Source of the DNA: SXNM01 sp964586155
Lineage (GTDB): Bacteria; Myxococcota_A; UBA9042
Direction: 5' to 3'
NCBI GenBank assembly: GCA_964586155.1
Contig: CAZPHC010000004.1
Coordinates: 180,745 to 244,744 of the forward strand
DNA: 64,000 nucleotides
Part shown: positions 16,860-25,763 of the stretch, piece after piece
Layout of the letters: each line of letters begins with the position of its first letter
How positions within the stretch are numbered: the stretch's first letter is position 1
Made by a program: the position numbers and the translations under genes
Notes under the pieces: model-generated
What the model saw: the letters and a program-made list of their open reading frames with translations, nothing else
What the model was told of the DNA's origin: nothing
Databases searched by the model: none

Positions 16860-18704
16860 TCAAGTGCGTGTCTGCAGCAGCGTCGCCTCTGGCGCAGCCT
16901 GGACCTTGCCCTCGACGTCGACGAGTCGGCCGGCCGCAGTCGCCTCGAGCACGACACCGTGGCTGCCGTCGGGCAAACGGACCAGCGAGCCGGCCGGAGT
17001 GGCGCCGAGCAGCGAAGGCAGCGCCTCGGCCCAGGCTTGCAGGCTGGCCTGGCGGCCCTCCACGAGGCAGAGCTCGGCCCAGGGGCGCGCGACCCGGCCC
17101 TCTGCGCACCGGCGCCGGACGATCGCGTGCAGCAGCCGTGCCAGGCGGTCGGGGCCAGCGGCATCGGCGCCGTCGCGGCCAGCCGCGAGCCAGCCGGCCA
17201 GCGCGACGACGCGCAGCAGGTGCAGGTCGAGTGGCTCCGCGCCCGCAGACGCGGCCTCCTGCGCAGGGGCGGCCTTGGCGTCCTCTTCGGCGTTCGCGGG
17301 GCCGGCAACGCCCAGACGCGCCAGCAGGCGGGTCGCGGCCTCCGCGGCCTCGGGCGGCTGCCCACCGGCGGTCCCGGTCAAGGCGCAGCCGAGCGCGACG
17401 TGCGCGATCGCGCGCGCGCTCGTGCTGGACGCCTCGACCGCCCGCAGGGCTGCCAAGGCCAGGATCGCGACCTCGGCCGCATGGCGCGGCGCGGCCCCCT
17501 CGATGTGCCCGAGCGCGATGGCGCGCATCACGCCGCCGGGACGGGCGTCCAGCGCCTGCTCCACCAGGTCCAGGGCGTCGACGACGCGGTGGGGTGGCCA
17601 GCGGCCCGGGCTGGTCGCGAGCTCCTTGCACAGCTCGACCAACCCGTCGACCGCAGCGACTGCGAAGGACTCGGCGTCGGGACGCGCCGGATCCGCCACC
17701 CAGCGCAGCGCGCCGGCGCCGTCCGGGCTCGGCGCGGTGCGTCGATGCGCGCCGATCGCCAGGGCGCGCACGCCTTCGTAGAGCGCCCGGGCGTCGATCT
17801 CGCCGTCGCAGCTGATGGTCGTCCGGCCGATGGCCGCCAGCGTCTGCGTCCAGCTCGCGGCAGCCGTGGCGGCGGTCGCGTCGAGGGCGATCCAGGCGCC
17901 GTCGCGCCAGACCGCGCGGCCAAAGAGGCGCAGCCGCCAAGGCGGTCCGGCGGCCGCGATGGCAGACCGGGCTGCCTCTGCCGCGTGGCGCACCGCATGG
18001 CCGTCCGGGCTCGGCGCCATGCACACGGTCAACAGGTCGCCCAGGGCGAGGATCAGCCGCTCCGTCGAGGCGTGTGCAGACTCCTCGCGCGCCGCTTCGT
18101 TGTCGTTGCTGGCGGCGACCCCGCTGGCCGACCCGCCGACCGCATCGGGCGACGGCCCCCCCTCGGATCCCCCCGCAGGCGCGGCGAGGACGTCGTCCGT
18201 CCCCGCCGAGGCGGACGCGGGACGCTGCGGTGGCTGCGACGGCGCCGCGTCTGCCGCCGAGCTCCGTCGCCGACGCGGTGCCGCAGACGGCGACTCGAAC
18301 ATCGAGTCCTCGTCGTCGGGCTCTGCGGCCGCCTCGACGCTCGGATCAGCGGGCGGCGCCGGCTCCGCCGACGAAGGCGGGCGCGGGCCGACGCTCGCGG
18401 GTCTGGGCGGCGCCCCGACGACCGCCCCTCCCAGCGCCGCGAGGGCTTCGTTCATGGCGTCTTGCAGATCCTGGTTCGTCGGCTCGTCGAGCCCGGTCCT
18501 GGCCAGGACGTCGGCGCTGCGATCCGGAGCGGCGGCGATGTGCGAGCCGGTCGTGCTCGAGACGGCGAGGCCAGGACCCGGTCGAGCCGGCGTCGCTGGC
18601 GCGGTCGCGGCGGCGTCCAGCAGCGACAGCAGGTCGATCTCGCCGTCGGGCGAGGTGGTCTCGGCGCTGGGGCCGAATCCTGCTTCTTCGTCGTGGCTCG
18701 CCAT
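16860..18704 (-). CDS. HD-GYP-derived protein lacking catalytic motifs
   Basis: This 614-residue cytosolic protein has an Ala/Pro/Asp/Ser-rich, probably disordered first third (about residues 1-210). The rest follows the layout of large myxobacterial HD-GYP proteins. There is a helical LGDLLTV segment, a strand pair RLFGRAVWRDGAWIAL, a LYEGVRALAIGA helix, RHAAEVAILALAAL (matching the HSVNVAILALA helix), and a terminal GSLVRLPDGSHGVVLE strand pair like the GTLVRL.dG..GVV ending. Where HDIGK is expected the sequence reads ALTGTAG, and no HHERxDGxGYP is present. So cyclic-di-GMP hydrolysis is not expected; a binding or scaffold role is inferred. The ribosome site AGGAG precedes the ATG. It is 25 bases after the HEAT-like gene. 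Confidence 0.6.
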   Translation of the reverse strand: MASHDEEAGFGPSAETTSPDGEIDLLSLLDAAATAPATPARPGPGLAVSSTTGSHIAAAPDRSADVLARTGLDEPTNQDLQDAMNEALAALGGAVVGAPPRPASVGPRPPSSAEPAPPADPSVEAAAEPDDEDSMFESPSAAPRRRRSSAADAAPSQPPQRPASASAGTDDVLAAPAGGSEGGPSPDAVGGSASGVAASNDNEAAREESAHASTERLILALGDLLTVCMAPSPDGHAVRHAAEAARSAIAAAGPPWRLRLFGRAVWRDGAWIALDATAATAAASWTQTLAAIGRTTISCDGEIDARALYEGVRALAIGAHRRTAPSPDGAGALRWVADPARPDAESFAVAAVDGLVELCKELATSPGRWPPHRVVDALDLVEQALDARPGGVMRAIALGHIEGAAPRHAAEVAILALAALRAVEASSTSARAIAHVALGCALTGTAGGQPPEAAEAATRLLARLGVAGPANAEEDAKAAPAQEAASAGAEPLDLHLLRVVALAGWLAAGRDGADAAGPDRLARLLHAIVRRRCAEGRVARPWAELCLVEGRQASLQAWAEALPSLLGATPAGSLVRLPDGSHGVVLEATAAGRLVDVEGKVQAAPEATLLQTRT

Positions 18705-18729
18705 ACGAACGACTCCTGCCCGGCCCGGA

Positions 18730-20352
18730 CTAGCCCTTGGCGCCCTTGCGTGCGGCCTTGATCCGCTCTTGCAGCTCGCGCGGTTCCATCACCTCGGTGA
18801 CGCGGAACTTCACGGCCTCCTCGAGCGCCGCAGGATCGCCCTGCAACGAGCGCAGGATCAGCAACCGCAGCTTGACGTCGGCGTCGCGGTTCAGGAATAG
18901 CGGCACCAGCATCGAGCGGCCCAGGCCCTGCCGCACGGCCTCGTTGCAGACCTCGGGCACCAGGCGCCCGGCCCAGCCGACGCCACGGCTCTCGACCAGG
19001 GCCTCGGTGACGACGCGGATGGCGTCAGCCGTACCCGCCCGCAGCAGGGCCTCGATCAGCGGCGCGCTGTCTTCGGCGCTGCGCTCGCGCAGGCTGCGGC
19101 GCAGCGGAGGTCCGAAGCGGTTCAGCAGCGCTGGGGGCGCGCTCGACAGGATCCACGCCGCGACCCTGGCCGGGGCGACGCCGACGAGATCGACCCAGAG
19201 CTGCGGCGCGGCGTCGTGCTGGCGCAGGATCAAGGCCAGCGAGCGCGCCGCAGGTTCGTCGATGCCGTCGAGGCTGGCGAGCTCCCAGAGCTTGTCGAGG
19301 CCGAACCGCGTCACGATCGCGTGCAGCGCCTGCAGGCTGCGTTCGTCGCCGCGGCCGCGCTCGAGCAGGCCGCTGGCGAGGCCGCCGGCCCAGCCGTCGC
19401 CGGCGATCAGCATCGTCTCGATCTCGGCCAGGTTGGGCGCGTCGATCCGCACACGGCGCGCGATCTCGCGGGCCAGCACCCGTGGCGCCAACAAGCGGTC
19501 CAGGCCTTGGCTCCAGGCACCTCCGTCACGGTGCATTCGCGCCAGCGACGGGCCCAGGCGCAGCGTCGGGCCGTCGCGGTTGGCGCGCTGGACCCAGCCT
19601 GCGTGCTGCGGCGGCGCCAGCCGTCCGCGCAGATCGGCGTCGCGATCCAAGACAGCCCGCTCTGCGTCGAGCCAGAACGCGGCGTCGTCGACGCCCAGGC
19701 GCAGGGCCCGCGGCGCGCCGCGTCCGGCGTCCTGGTTCGCCGCGGCCTCGTTGGTCGCGACCGGCGTCGCGGTCGCCAGGCCCTGCAGCCGCGCCACCGC
19801 CGCTTGCCTGCTCGCGTCGACCTCGCCACGGTCCGGGACGCCCACGCCGCTGCGCAGCGCGACGTGCCACGCAGGTGGGCGCAGCGCGACGATCCAGCCG
19901 AGATCGCTCGCCATCCACAGGTGGCGCCGAAAGGCCATCAACGCGCTGCGTCGCGGCGACAGCGCCGCGATCCGTCGCGCCATCGCCAGCACGTCGGCCG
20001 GCGTCGCGTGGACCTCGGGGGCCCAGGCCGCCGCGCCGGCGCTGGCGACGAGCCACCAACGTGCGTCGGCCTCGACGCCGATGGTCGCCGCGACCGTGTC
20101 GCCGACGCGCAGCTCGGTCGGCTCCACGAGCAAGGCTGGCGTGCCGAGCCGGCGCCAGCGCTGCAGCAGCACCGCGGCCGCGTCGTCGGGCCGGTCGACC
20201 CGGCCCGCGATCAAGGCGTCGAAGCGCTGCACCACGTCGAGGCGCCGCTCCCGATCGGCCGCCGCGTCGACGCTGCCGTCGACGCTCCCGTCGCGTGCGG
20301 CGTCGGGCTGGGGCGCGTGGGGCGGATGGGTCGAGGAGGGGGCGTTGCGCAT
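18730..20352 (-). CDS. Helical HEAT-like repeat protein of unknown function
   Basis: This 540-residue soluble protein has no signal peptide. The first half is mixed alpha/beta. The second half (about residue 300 onward) is almost entirely amphipathic helices in antiparallel pairs, ending in LRLLILRSLQGDPAALEEAV and a basic Lys/Arg tail. That pattern is typical of HEAT-like solenoids that serve as binding platforms. A GGGG lies just before the ATG. It is the first gene of a leftward group with the HD-GYP-derived protein and an MFS transporter, and is divergent from the PhnD-like lipoprotein gene. No specific family is recognised. Confidence 0.55.
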   Translation of the reverse strand: MRNAPSSTHPPHAPQPDAARDGSVDGSVDAAADRERRLDVVQRFDALIAGRVDRPDDAAAVLLQRWRRLGTPALLVEPTELRVGDTVAATIGVEADARWWLVASAGAAAWAPEVHATPADVLAMARRIAALSPRRSALMAFRRHLWMASDLGWIVALRPPAWHVALRSGVGVPDRGEVDASRQAAVARLQGLATATPVATNEAAANQDAGRGAPRALRLGVDDAAFWLDAERAVLDRDADLRGRLAPPQHAGWVQRANRDGPTLRLGPSLARMHRDGGAWSQGLDRLLAPRVLAREIARRVRIDAPNLAEIETMLIAGDGWAGGLASGLLERGRGDERSLQALHAIVTRFGLDKLWELASLDGIDEPAARSLALILRQHDAAPQLWVDLVGVAPARVAAWILSSAPPALLNRFGPPLRRSLRERSAEDSAPLIEALLRAGTADAIRVVTEALVESRGVGWAGRLVPEVCNEAVRQGLGRSMLVPLFLNRDADVKLRLLILRSLQGDPAALEEAVKFRVTEVMEPRELQERIKAARKGAKG

Positions 20353-20490
20353 GGCCCCTAGGATGCGAGAACGGCGCACGACAGACAAGGCGTCCCGCAG
20401 TGGCAGGCTTGACCACGGCTGCCTCATCACTGGACACTGCGAGCAGTCGGCAGAGGCAACGCGTCGATTCAAGGCGAGTGGAGGGCGACG

Positions 20491-21594
20491 ATGAGGTCCC
20501 TAGCGGAACGCGGACGACGTCGACGTCGCGGCGCGTGGCCGGTGGGGACGGTTCGTCGTCGCCTGGTCTGTGCGGTCGCGCTGGTGGCGTCTCTCGGCAG
20601 CGTCGGCTGCGGCAGCGATGACGCAGCCGGGACCTTCCCCTACGTCGGCGAGACGTCGCGGGCGCTGCCGACGATGGCGGTCGCCACGATCCGCGCCGAG
20701 GACATCCAAGGCCGCAGCGAGCTGCGCTTCGGCGCGACGCCCTTTCTCGGCGACGAGGGCACCCGCGAGGCGTTCACCGACATCGCCGAGGGCCTGTCGC
20801 AGAAGCTCGGCATCCCCGTGCGGTTCGTCGTCGCCAGCAGCTACCAGGAGCTGATCGATCTGACGGTGCGCGGCGAGGTCGACGTCGTGCAGCTGTCGCC
20901 GCTTTCGTACGTCAAGGCGGCGGCGCAGGTGCCGAACCTGCGGCTGATCGCCTCGTCCACCAGCTTTGGCACCGACAGCTACTCTGCGTTCCTGGTCGTG
21001 CGCAGCGACAGCCAGATCGAGAGCCTCGCCGATCTGCTGCCAGCGCAGCGGATCGGCAAGGGGCGTCCGCGCGTGGCCCTGGTCGATCGCAACTCGGCGT
21101 CCGGGTTCCTGTTGCCGTACCACGCGTTGCGCGACGCGGGCATCGACCCGCATCGGGATCTCGACCTCTCGTTCACGGGCAGCCACGAGTCGAGCATCGA
21201 GGCCGTCGCCGACGGCCTTGTCGACGTCGCCGCGGTCAGCTCGGGCACGCTCAACAGCGTCCGCCGCGGCGAGGTGCTCGGGCCCGGCAACCTCCGCCTG
21301 CTCTACAAGGCCGGTCGCTTGCCCTACGACGCCGTCTGCGTCTCGCCGAGCCTGTCCGAGGAGGTCGCGCTGCGCATCGCCGCCGCCTTCGCCGCCCTCG
21401 ACACGCGCAGCGCCGAAGGGCGCAAGGCCCTGCGTGCGTCGCGCGGCATGACCGGCTGGATCGCGACCTCGCCCGAGCGCTACGACCGCCTGCGCCAGAG
21501 CTGGGAGCAGATGCGCACGCAGCAATGGTCCGAGTGGACCCGCGAGCTCGCGCCGGGTGCCAAGGCCGCCACCGCAACCACCAGGGAGCATTGA
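20491..21594 (+). CDS. PhnD-like phosphate/phosphonate-type substrate-binding lipoprotein
   Basis: This 367-residue protein has a strong GGAGGG ribosome site and a lipoprotein signal ending in GSVGC (Cys40). The mature part is a type II periplasmic binding fold of the PhnD/PtxB family. It has LRFGATPFLGDEGTREAF at the first strand, the loop VDVVQLSPLSYVKA, a FLVVRSDSQIESLADL segment and SSGTLNSVRR. No permease or ATPase gene of an ABC importer is nearby. Instead its stop overlaps the start of a membrane diguanylate cyclase. The likely role is therefore ligand sensing for the cyclase rather than uptake. The ligand is unknown. The 138 bases upstream are shared with the divergent HEAT-like gene. 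Confidence 0.85.
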   Translation: MRSLAERGRRRRRGAWPVGTVRRRLVCAVALVASLGSVGCGSDDAAGTFPYVGETSRALPTMAVATIRAEDIQGRSELRFGATPFLGDEGTREAFTDIAEGLSQKLGIPVRFVVASSYQELIDLTVRGEVDVVQLSPLSYVKAAAQVPNLRLIASSTSFGTDSYSAFLVVRSDSQIESLADLLPAQRIGKGRPRVALVDRNSASGFLLPYHALRDAGIDPHRDLDLSFTGSHESSIEAVADGLVDVAAVSSGTLNSVRRGEVLGPGNLRLLYKAGRLPYDAVCVSPSLSEEVALRIAAAFAALDTRSAEGRKALRASRGMTGWIATSPERYDRLRQSWEQMRTQQWSEWTRELAPGAKAATATTREH

Positions 21595-23090
21595 TGTCTC
21601 CCGATCCCATCTCCTTCGAGCAGGGGCGCACGCAGCGCCCGAGCCAGGGCGCACCCCGGATGCCGTCCGAGGCGTACGAGCTCGAGCCGCCACGCAAGGG
21701 CCGATGGCTCGACCGGGTCGGCGACAGCCTGGGTCTTCGTCTGGTCCTGCTGTCGGCGCTGCCCGTGCTCGCCATGCTCGCCATCGCCGGCGGCATCGTC
21801 GTCCACGAGTGGCGGGCCAGCGCCCGCGTCGCCGCGCGCGAGAGCGCCCACGCCTACCTGCGCACGCTGGCGCAGCCGTCGGCGCGCAACCTCGCGGTCC
21901 ACGCCCTCGACCGCCTCGATCTCGACCTCAGCGACGCGATCGGCAGCGAGACCGAGAAGGTCCGGCTCCAGAGCGTCGCGATCTACGATTGGGGCGGGCA
22001 CCTGGTCGCGCGCTCGGGCCGTGGCGACTACCAGGCCGACGATCCGGCCCTGACGGCGTTTGTGCGCGCCGCGACGGTCAGCGACGACGGCTCCTGGCGC
22101 CAACGACGCGGCAGCGACAACGCGCTGCTGCTCGACGTGGCCGTGCCCGCCATCAGCGGCGTGCGTCGCGGCACCCTGGTCGGCACCTTCGACATCAGCG
22201 GCGTCGAGTCTGCCTCGGCGTCGACGACCTGGGTCATCATCGCCTTGGCGATCGGCGTCTGGCTGCTGATCTCCGCGACGATCGGGCTGTCGCTGCGCTT
22301 GCTGCTGGTCGAGCCGATCGACGAGCTGGCGCGCGCTGCGGCCGAGATCCGCCGTGGTCAACTCGGCGCGCGCGCCTGGGTCGCCAGCCGTGACGAGCTC
22401 GGTCGCCTCGCCGGCGACTTCAACGCCATGGCCGACGAGCTCGAGGCCTACACCGTCAGCTTGGAACGCAAGGTCGAGGCGCGCACGGCCGAGGTCCAGC
22501 ACAAGAACTCCGAGCTCGAGAAGGTCAACGCCCGCTTGAACGAGACCCTGGCCAAGCTCGAGCGCCTGGCGACCGAAGACGGCCTCACGGGCGTGCGCAA
22601 CCGTCGTTCGTTCGACGCCGCGCTCGAGCTCGAGACCCAACGCGGCGCGCGCAACCCGCACCCGTTCTGCGTCGTGCTGATCGACGTCGATCACTTCAAG
22701 CACTACAACGACACCAACGGCCATCCGGCCGGCGATCGCGCGCTGCAGAAGGTCGCGTCGGTGCTGAGCCAGGCCGTGCGCGCCACCGATCTGCTGGCCC
22801 GCTACGGCGGCGAGGAGTTCGTCGTCCTGCTGCTCGACACCGACCGCGAGGCCGGCGTCCGCGTCGCCGAGACGCTGCGCCGCGCGGTGGAGGCCTCTGC
22901 GTTCGAGTTCGGTGCCAGCCAGCCGCTTGGCCGCCTGTCGATCAGCGTCGGCGTGGCCGCCTTCCCCGAAGACGGCCGCGGCCCCAGCGACCTGGTCGCC
23001 CGCGCCGACCAGGGCCTCTACGCCGCCAAGCACCAGGGCCGCAACCGCGTCGTCGCGTGGTCGCCGTCCCTCGGCGCGGAGCAGGGATGA
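21594..23090 (+). CDS. Membrane diguanylate cyclase with HAMP domain
   Basis: This 498-residue inner-membrane sensor starts at an ATG overlapping the preceding stop (TGATG). A first helix lies at about residues 48-70, an extracytoplasmic sensor region spans about 70-210, and a second helix (WVIIALAIGVWLLI) sits near 215-238. HAMP and a coiled-coil linker lead into the GGDEF domain. The active-site motif is GGEEF (405-409), an accepted functional variant. An RxxD inhibitory site (Arg396-Asp399) lies the usual five residues upstream. It should therefore make cyclic-di-GMP from two GTP and be feedback-inhibited. Coupling to the PhnD-like lipoprotein suggests that the binding protein signals through the periplasmic sensor. 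Confidence 0.92.
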   Translation: MSPDPISFEQGRTQRPSQGAPRMPSEAYELEPPRKGRWLDRVGDSLGLRLVLLSALPVLAMLAIAGGIVVHEWRASARVAARESAHAYLRTLAQPSARNLAVHALDRLDLDLSDAIGSETEKVRLQSVAIYDWGGHLVARSGRGDYQADDPALTAFVRAATVSDDGSWRQRRGSDNALLLDVAVPAISGVRRGTLVGTFDISGVESASASTTWVIIALAIGVWLLISATIGLSLRLLLVEPIDELARAAAEIRRGQLGARAWVASRDELGRLAGDFNAMADELEAYTVSLERKVEARTAEVQHKNSELEKVNARLNETLAKLERLATEDGLTGVRNRRSFDAALELETQRGARNPHPFCVVLIDVDHFKHYNDTNGHPAGDRALQKVASVLSQAVRATDLLARYGGEEFVVLLLDTDREAGVRVAETLRRAVEASAFEFGASQPLGRLSISVGVAAFPEDGRGPSDLVARADQGLYAAKHQGRNRVVAWSPSLGAEQG

Positions 23091-24349
23091 GCGTCGCGTT
23101 CTGCGCCATCGGCGACGAGCTGCGCCTGGGCGAGACGCGCGAAGCCAACGGATACGCGCTGGCCCAGGCCTTGCGATCGCGCAACGTCGAGCTGGGCGAG
23201 GCCCGCATCGTCGGCGACGACCGGGCAGCCATCGCGACGGCGCTGCGCCAGCTCTGCGATCGCCACCGCCTGGTCGTGCTCTCGGGCGGCCTCGGCCCGA
23301 CCGAGGACGACTTCACCCGTGACGCCGTGGCCGAGGCGCTCGGCGTGCCCCTGGTCGTCGACGCCGCCGCGCTCGCCGGCGTCGTCCATCGCGCCGAATC
23401 GCGCGGCCGCGAGGCCGGCGTCCTCGAGCGCCGCCAGGCCCAGTTCCCATTGGGGGCGGAGGTCGTCGCCAACCGCCACGGCACCGCGCCCGGGTTCGCC
23501 GTCCGCTTTGGCGCCGCACTGGTCGTCGCGCTGCCCGGCGTGCCCCGCGAGGTGCGCGGCATGCTCGACGACGCGCTCGAGGCCTGGCTGGTCCGAGCAG
23601 GTGTGCCGTACGGCCGCGTCCACGAGGTCTCGCTCTCGGTCTTCGGCATCGCCGAGAGCGCGCTGGGCGAACGCCTGCGCTTGCTGCCCGGCGCCGATCG
23701 GACGTACATTCGTTCGTTGCCTCACTTTCCCTGGATCCGGCTGCGCATCCGGAGCCAGGACGGCGCCGATGCCGCCGAGGCCTTCGCCGACGCCGCCGTC
23801 GCCGACCTCGGCTGGCGCGTCTATGCCCGCGACGACGACGACCTGACGCTCGCCGGGGCCACGCTCGCCACGGCGCGCGCCCGCGGCACGACCCTGGCCG
23901 TCGCGGAATCCTGCACCGGCGGCCACGTCGGCGATCTGCTGACGGACGTCGCGGGCGCCAGCGACGTCTTCCTCGGCGGCGCCGTGACCTACGCCAACCG
24001 GGCCAAGGTCGAGATCCTCGGCGTCGACGCCGCCCTGATCGAGGCCCACGGCGCCGTCAGCCCCGAGGTCGCCCGCGCGATGGCGCTGGGCGCGCGTGCC
24101 CGCTTCGGCGCGGATCTCGCCATCGCCACCAGCGGAATCGCGGGGCCGGGCGGCGGCAGCGCGCACAAGCCCGTCGGCACGCTCTGTGTGGCCATCGCCA
24201 CCGCGGACGGCACGTTCTCGCGCTCGTTGCAGCTGTCGGGGCTGGATCGCGAACGGTTCAAGCAGCTCGCGGCCCACACCGCGCTGGCCTTGGCGCGCCG
24301 GGTGCTGATCGGCGAGCTGGGTGAGCCAGACGAACGGCCTACGCCTTGA
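23087..24349 (+). CDS. cinA: CinA family protein (nicotinamide-nucleotide amidase domain)
   Basis: This 420-residue cytosolic protein has the two-domain CinA layout. The N-terminal MoCF/COG1058 domain runs to about residue 250 (AIGDELRLGETREAN, SGGLGPTEDDFT). The C-terminal PncC-type NMN deamidase domain has AESCTGGHVGDLLT and TSGIAGPGGGS. The PncC domain converts nicotinamide mononucleotide to nicotinate mononucleotide in NAD salvage, and the N-terminal domain acts on ADP-ribose in studied homologues. The start overlaps the diguanylate cyclase stop (ATGA). The 3' end overlaps the convergent peptidase gene by 11 bases. Confidence 0.93.
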   Translation: MSVAFCAIGDELRLGETREANGYALAQALRSRNVELGEARIVGDDRAAIATALRQLCDRHRLVVLSGGLGPTEDDFTRDAVAEALGVPLVVDAAALAGVVHRAESRGREAGVLERRQAQFPLGAEVVANRHGTAPGFAVRFGAALVVALPGVPREVRGMLDDALEAWLVRAGVPYGRVHEVSLSVFGIAESALGERLRLLPGADRTYIRSLPHFPWIRLRIRSQDGADAAEAFADAAVADLGWRVYARDDDDLTLAGATLATARARGTTLAVAESCTGGHVGDLLTDVAGASDVFLGGAVTYANRAKVEILGVDAALIEAHGAVSPEVARAMALGARARFGADLAIATSGIAGPGGGSAHKPVGTLCVAIATADGTFSRSLQLSGLDRERFKQLAAHTALALARRVLIGELGEPDERPTP

Positions 24350-25763
24350 TGCCCGCCTTGCCCAGGGCCGCCAGCTCCGCGTACAGGTAGACGTTGGCCG
24401 CGATGGCCTTGCGGAACACGCCGAGGTGCATCGACTCGTTCGGGCCGTGCGCCGTGGTCTCGGGGTCCATGACGCCGTTGAGGATCAGCGGCAGATCGCT
24501 GAAACGCCGGCCAAAAAGGGCCACGAACGGGATCGAGCCGCCGACGCCGACCTGCACCAGGCTCTCGCCCCAGGCCTTGCGGTACGCCGCGTCGGCCGCG
24601 ACGAACGCGGCACCGCGGGGCGTGTAGAGCCAGCCCTCGCCGAAGCTCGCGACCTTGCGCAGCTCGACGCGCACGCCGCCCGGCGGATCGGCGGTGACGG
24701 CCGCCCGGATCGCCGCGACCATCTCGTCGGCGGTCTGGGTCGGCGCGAGGCGGACCGAGAGCTTGGCGCTGGCGCGCTGCCGGATCGCGTTCTTCTCGCG
24801 CCCGGGCACGGGCAGGGTGGTCGACAGCACCGTGATCGCGGGCTCGTGCCACATCCACACCGCGGGCGGCAGGTCGCGCTCGGGCAGCGGCGCGATGCCG
24901 GGCAGCAGGTGGGCGCCCTTGCAGACGACGCCAGCGTCGTAGGGCACCGCCTGCGACGCCGCCAGGACGTCGGCGCTGGGCTCCAGGCGGCCGACGCGCA
25001 TGCGGCTGTCTTCGTCGACCAGGCGGGCGATCAGCTGCGTCAGGGCGACGGCCGAGTCCGGGACCATGCCGCCCCAGAGGCCGGAGTGGACGTCGGCGTC
25101 AGCGGCGGTGATCGTCAGCTCGACCTCGACCAGCCCGCGCAGGCTCACCGTCAGGCCCGGGACCTCGGTGCTCGGGTTCTCGCAGTCGGTCAGGACCATC
25201 ACGTCCGCGGCGAAGACCTCGGGGTAGGTGTCCATGTAGCGCTCGAGGTTCGGCGAGCCGATCTCCTCTTCGCCCTCGAGGATCAGCTTGAGGTTGCAGG
25301 GCAGGCCGCCGGTCGTCTCGAACCAGGCGCGCGTGGCGGCCAGGTGCGACATCCAGCCGCCCATGTCGTCGGCCGCGCCGCGCGCGTACAGGCGATCGCC
25401 CCGGATCGTCGCCACGTGCGGCGAGGTATGCCAGATCTCGCCAGCGACGGGCTGCAGGTCCAGGTGGCCGTAGACCAGCACCGTCGGCGCGTCCGGGCCC
25501 GCGTGCATCCACTCGGCGGCGACGATCGGCAGGGCCCCCTCGACCTCGAGCACCCGGCTGTGCTCCATCCCGACCTTGGTCAGATCCGCGCAGACGGTGG
25601 CGGCCAGGCGGCGGACGTCGGCCGCGTGGGCCGGATCGCAGCTGATGGCGGGGATCGCCAGGTAGCTCGAGAGCTGGGCGATGGTGGCGTCGAAGGCCGC
25701 TGCGGCACGGTCGGCGACGGCGTCTGCATGCGCGAGGGCGGCGTTGGGCGAGGGTCGATCCAT
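24339..25763 (-). CDS. M20-family dipeptidase (zinc metallopeptidase)
   Basis: This 474-residue enzyme is of the M20/carnosinase-like group. Metal-centre motifs are YGHLDLQPV (His100, Asp102), GAADDMGG (Asp132), EGEEEIGSPN (about 163-172) and a C-terminal HGPNES that supplies the last histidine. A dimerisation (lid) domain lies between about residues 200 and 360. It would hydrolyse dipeptides or short peptides using two zinc ions. The ATG at 25763 directly follows the stop of a receiver-PAS regulator gene with no spacer, so the two form an operon. No signal peptide is visible, so a cytosolic location is expected. Confidence 0.93.
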   Translation of the reverse strand: MDRPSPNAALAHADAVADRAAAAFDATIAQLSSYLAIPAISCDPAHAADVRRLAATVCADLTKVGMEHSRVLEVEGALPIVAAEWMHAGPDAPTVLVYGHLDLQPVAGEIWHTSPHVATIRGDRLYARGAADDMGGWMSHLAATRAWFETTGGLPCNLKLILEGEEEIGSPNLERYMDTYPEVFAADVMVLTDCENPSTEVPGLTVSLRGLVEVELTITAADADVHSGLWGGMVPDSAVALTQLIARLVDEDSRMRVGRLEPSADVLAASQAVPYDAGVVCKGAHLLPGIAPLPERDLPPAVWMWHEPAITVLSTTLPVPGREKNAIRQRASAKLSVRLAPTQTADEMVAAIRAAVTADPPGGVRVELRKVASFGEGWLYTPRGAAFVAADAAYRKAWGESLVQVGVGGSIPFVALFGRRFSDLPLILNGVMDPETTAHGPNESMHLGVFRKAIAANVYLYAELAALGKAGIKA

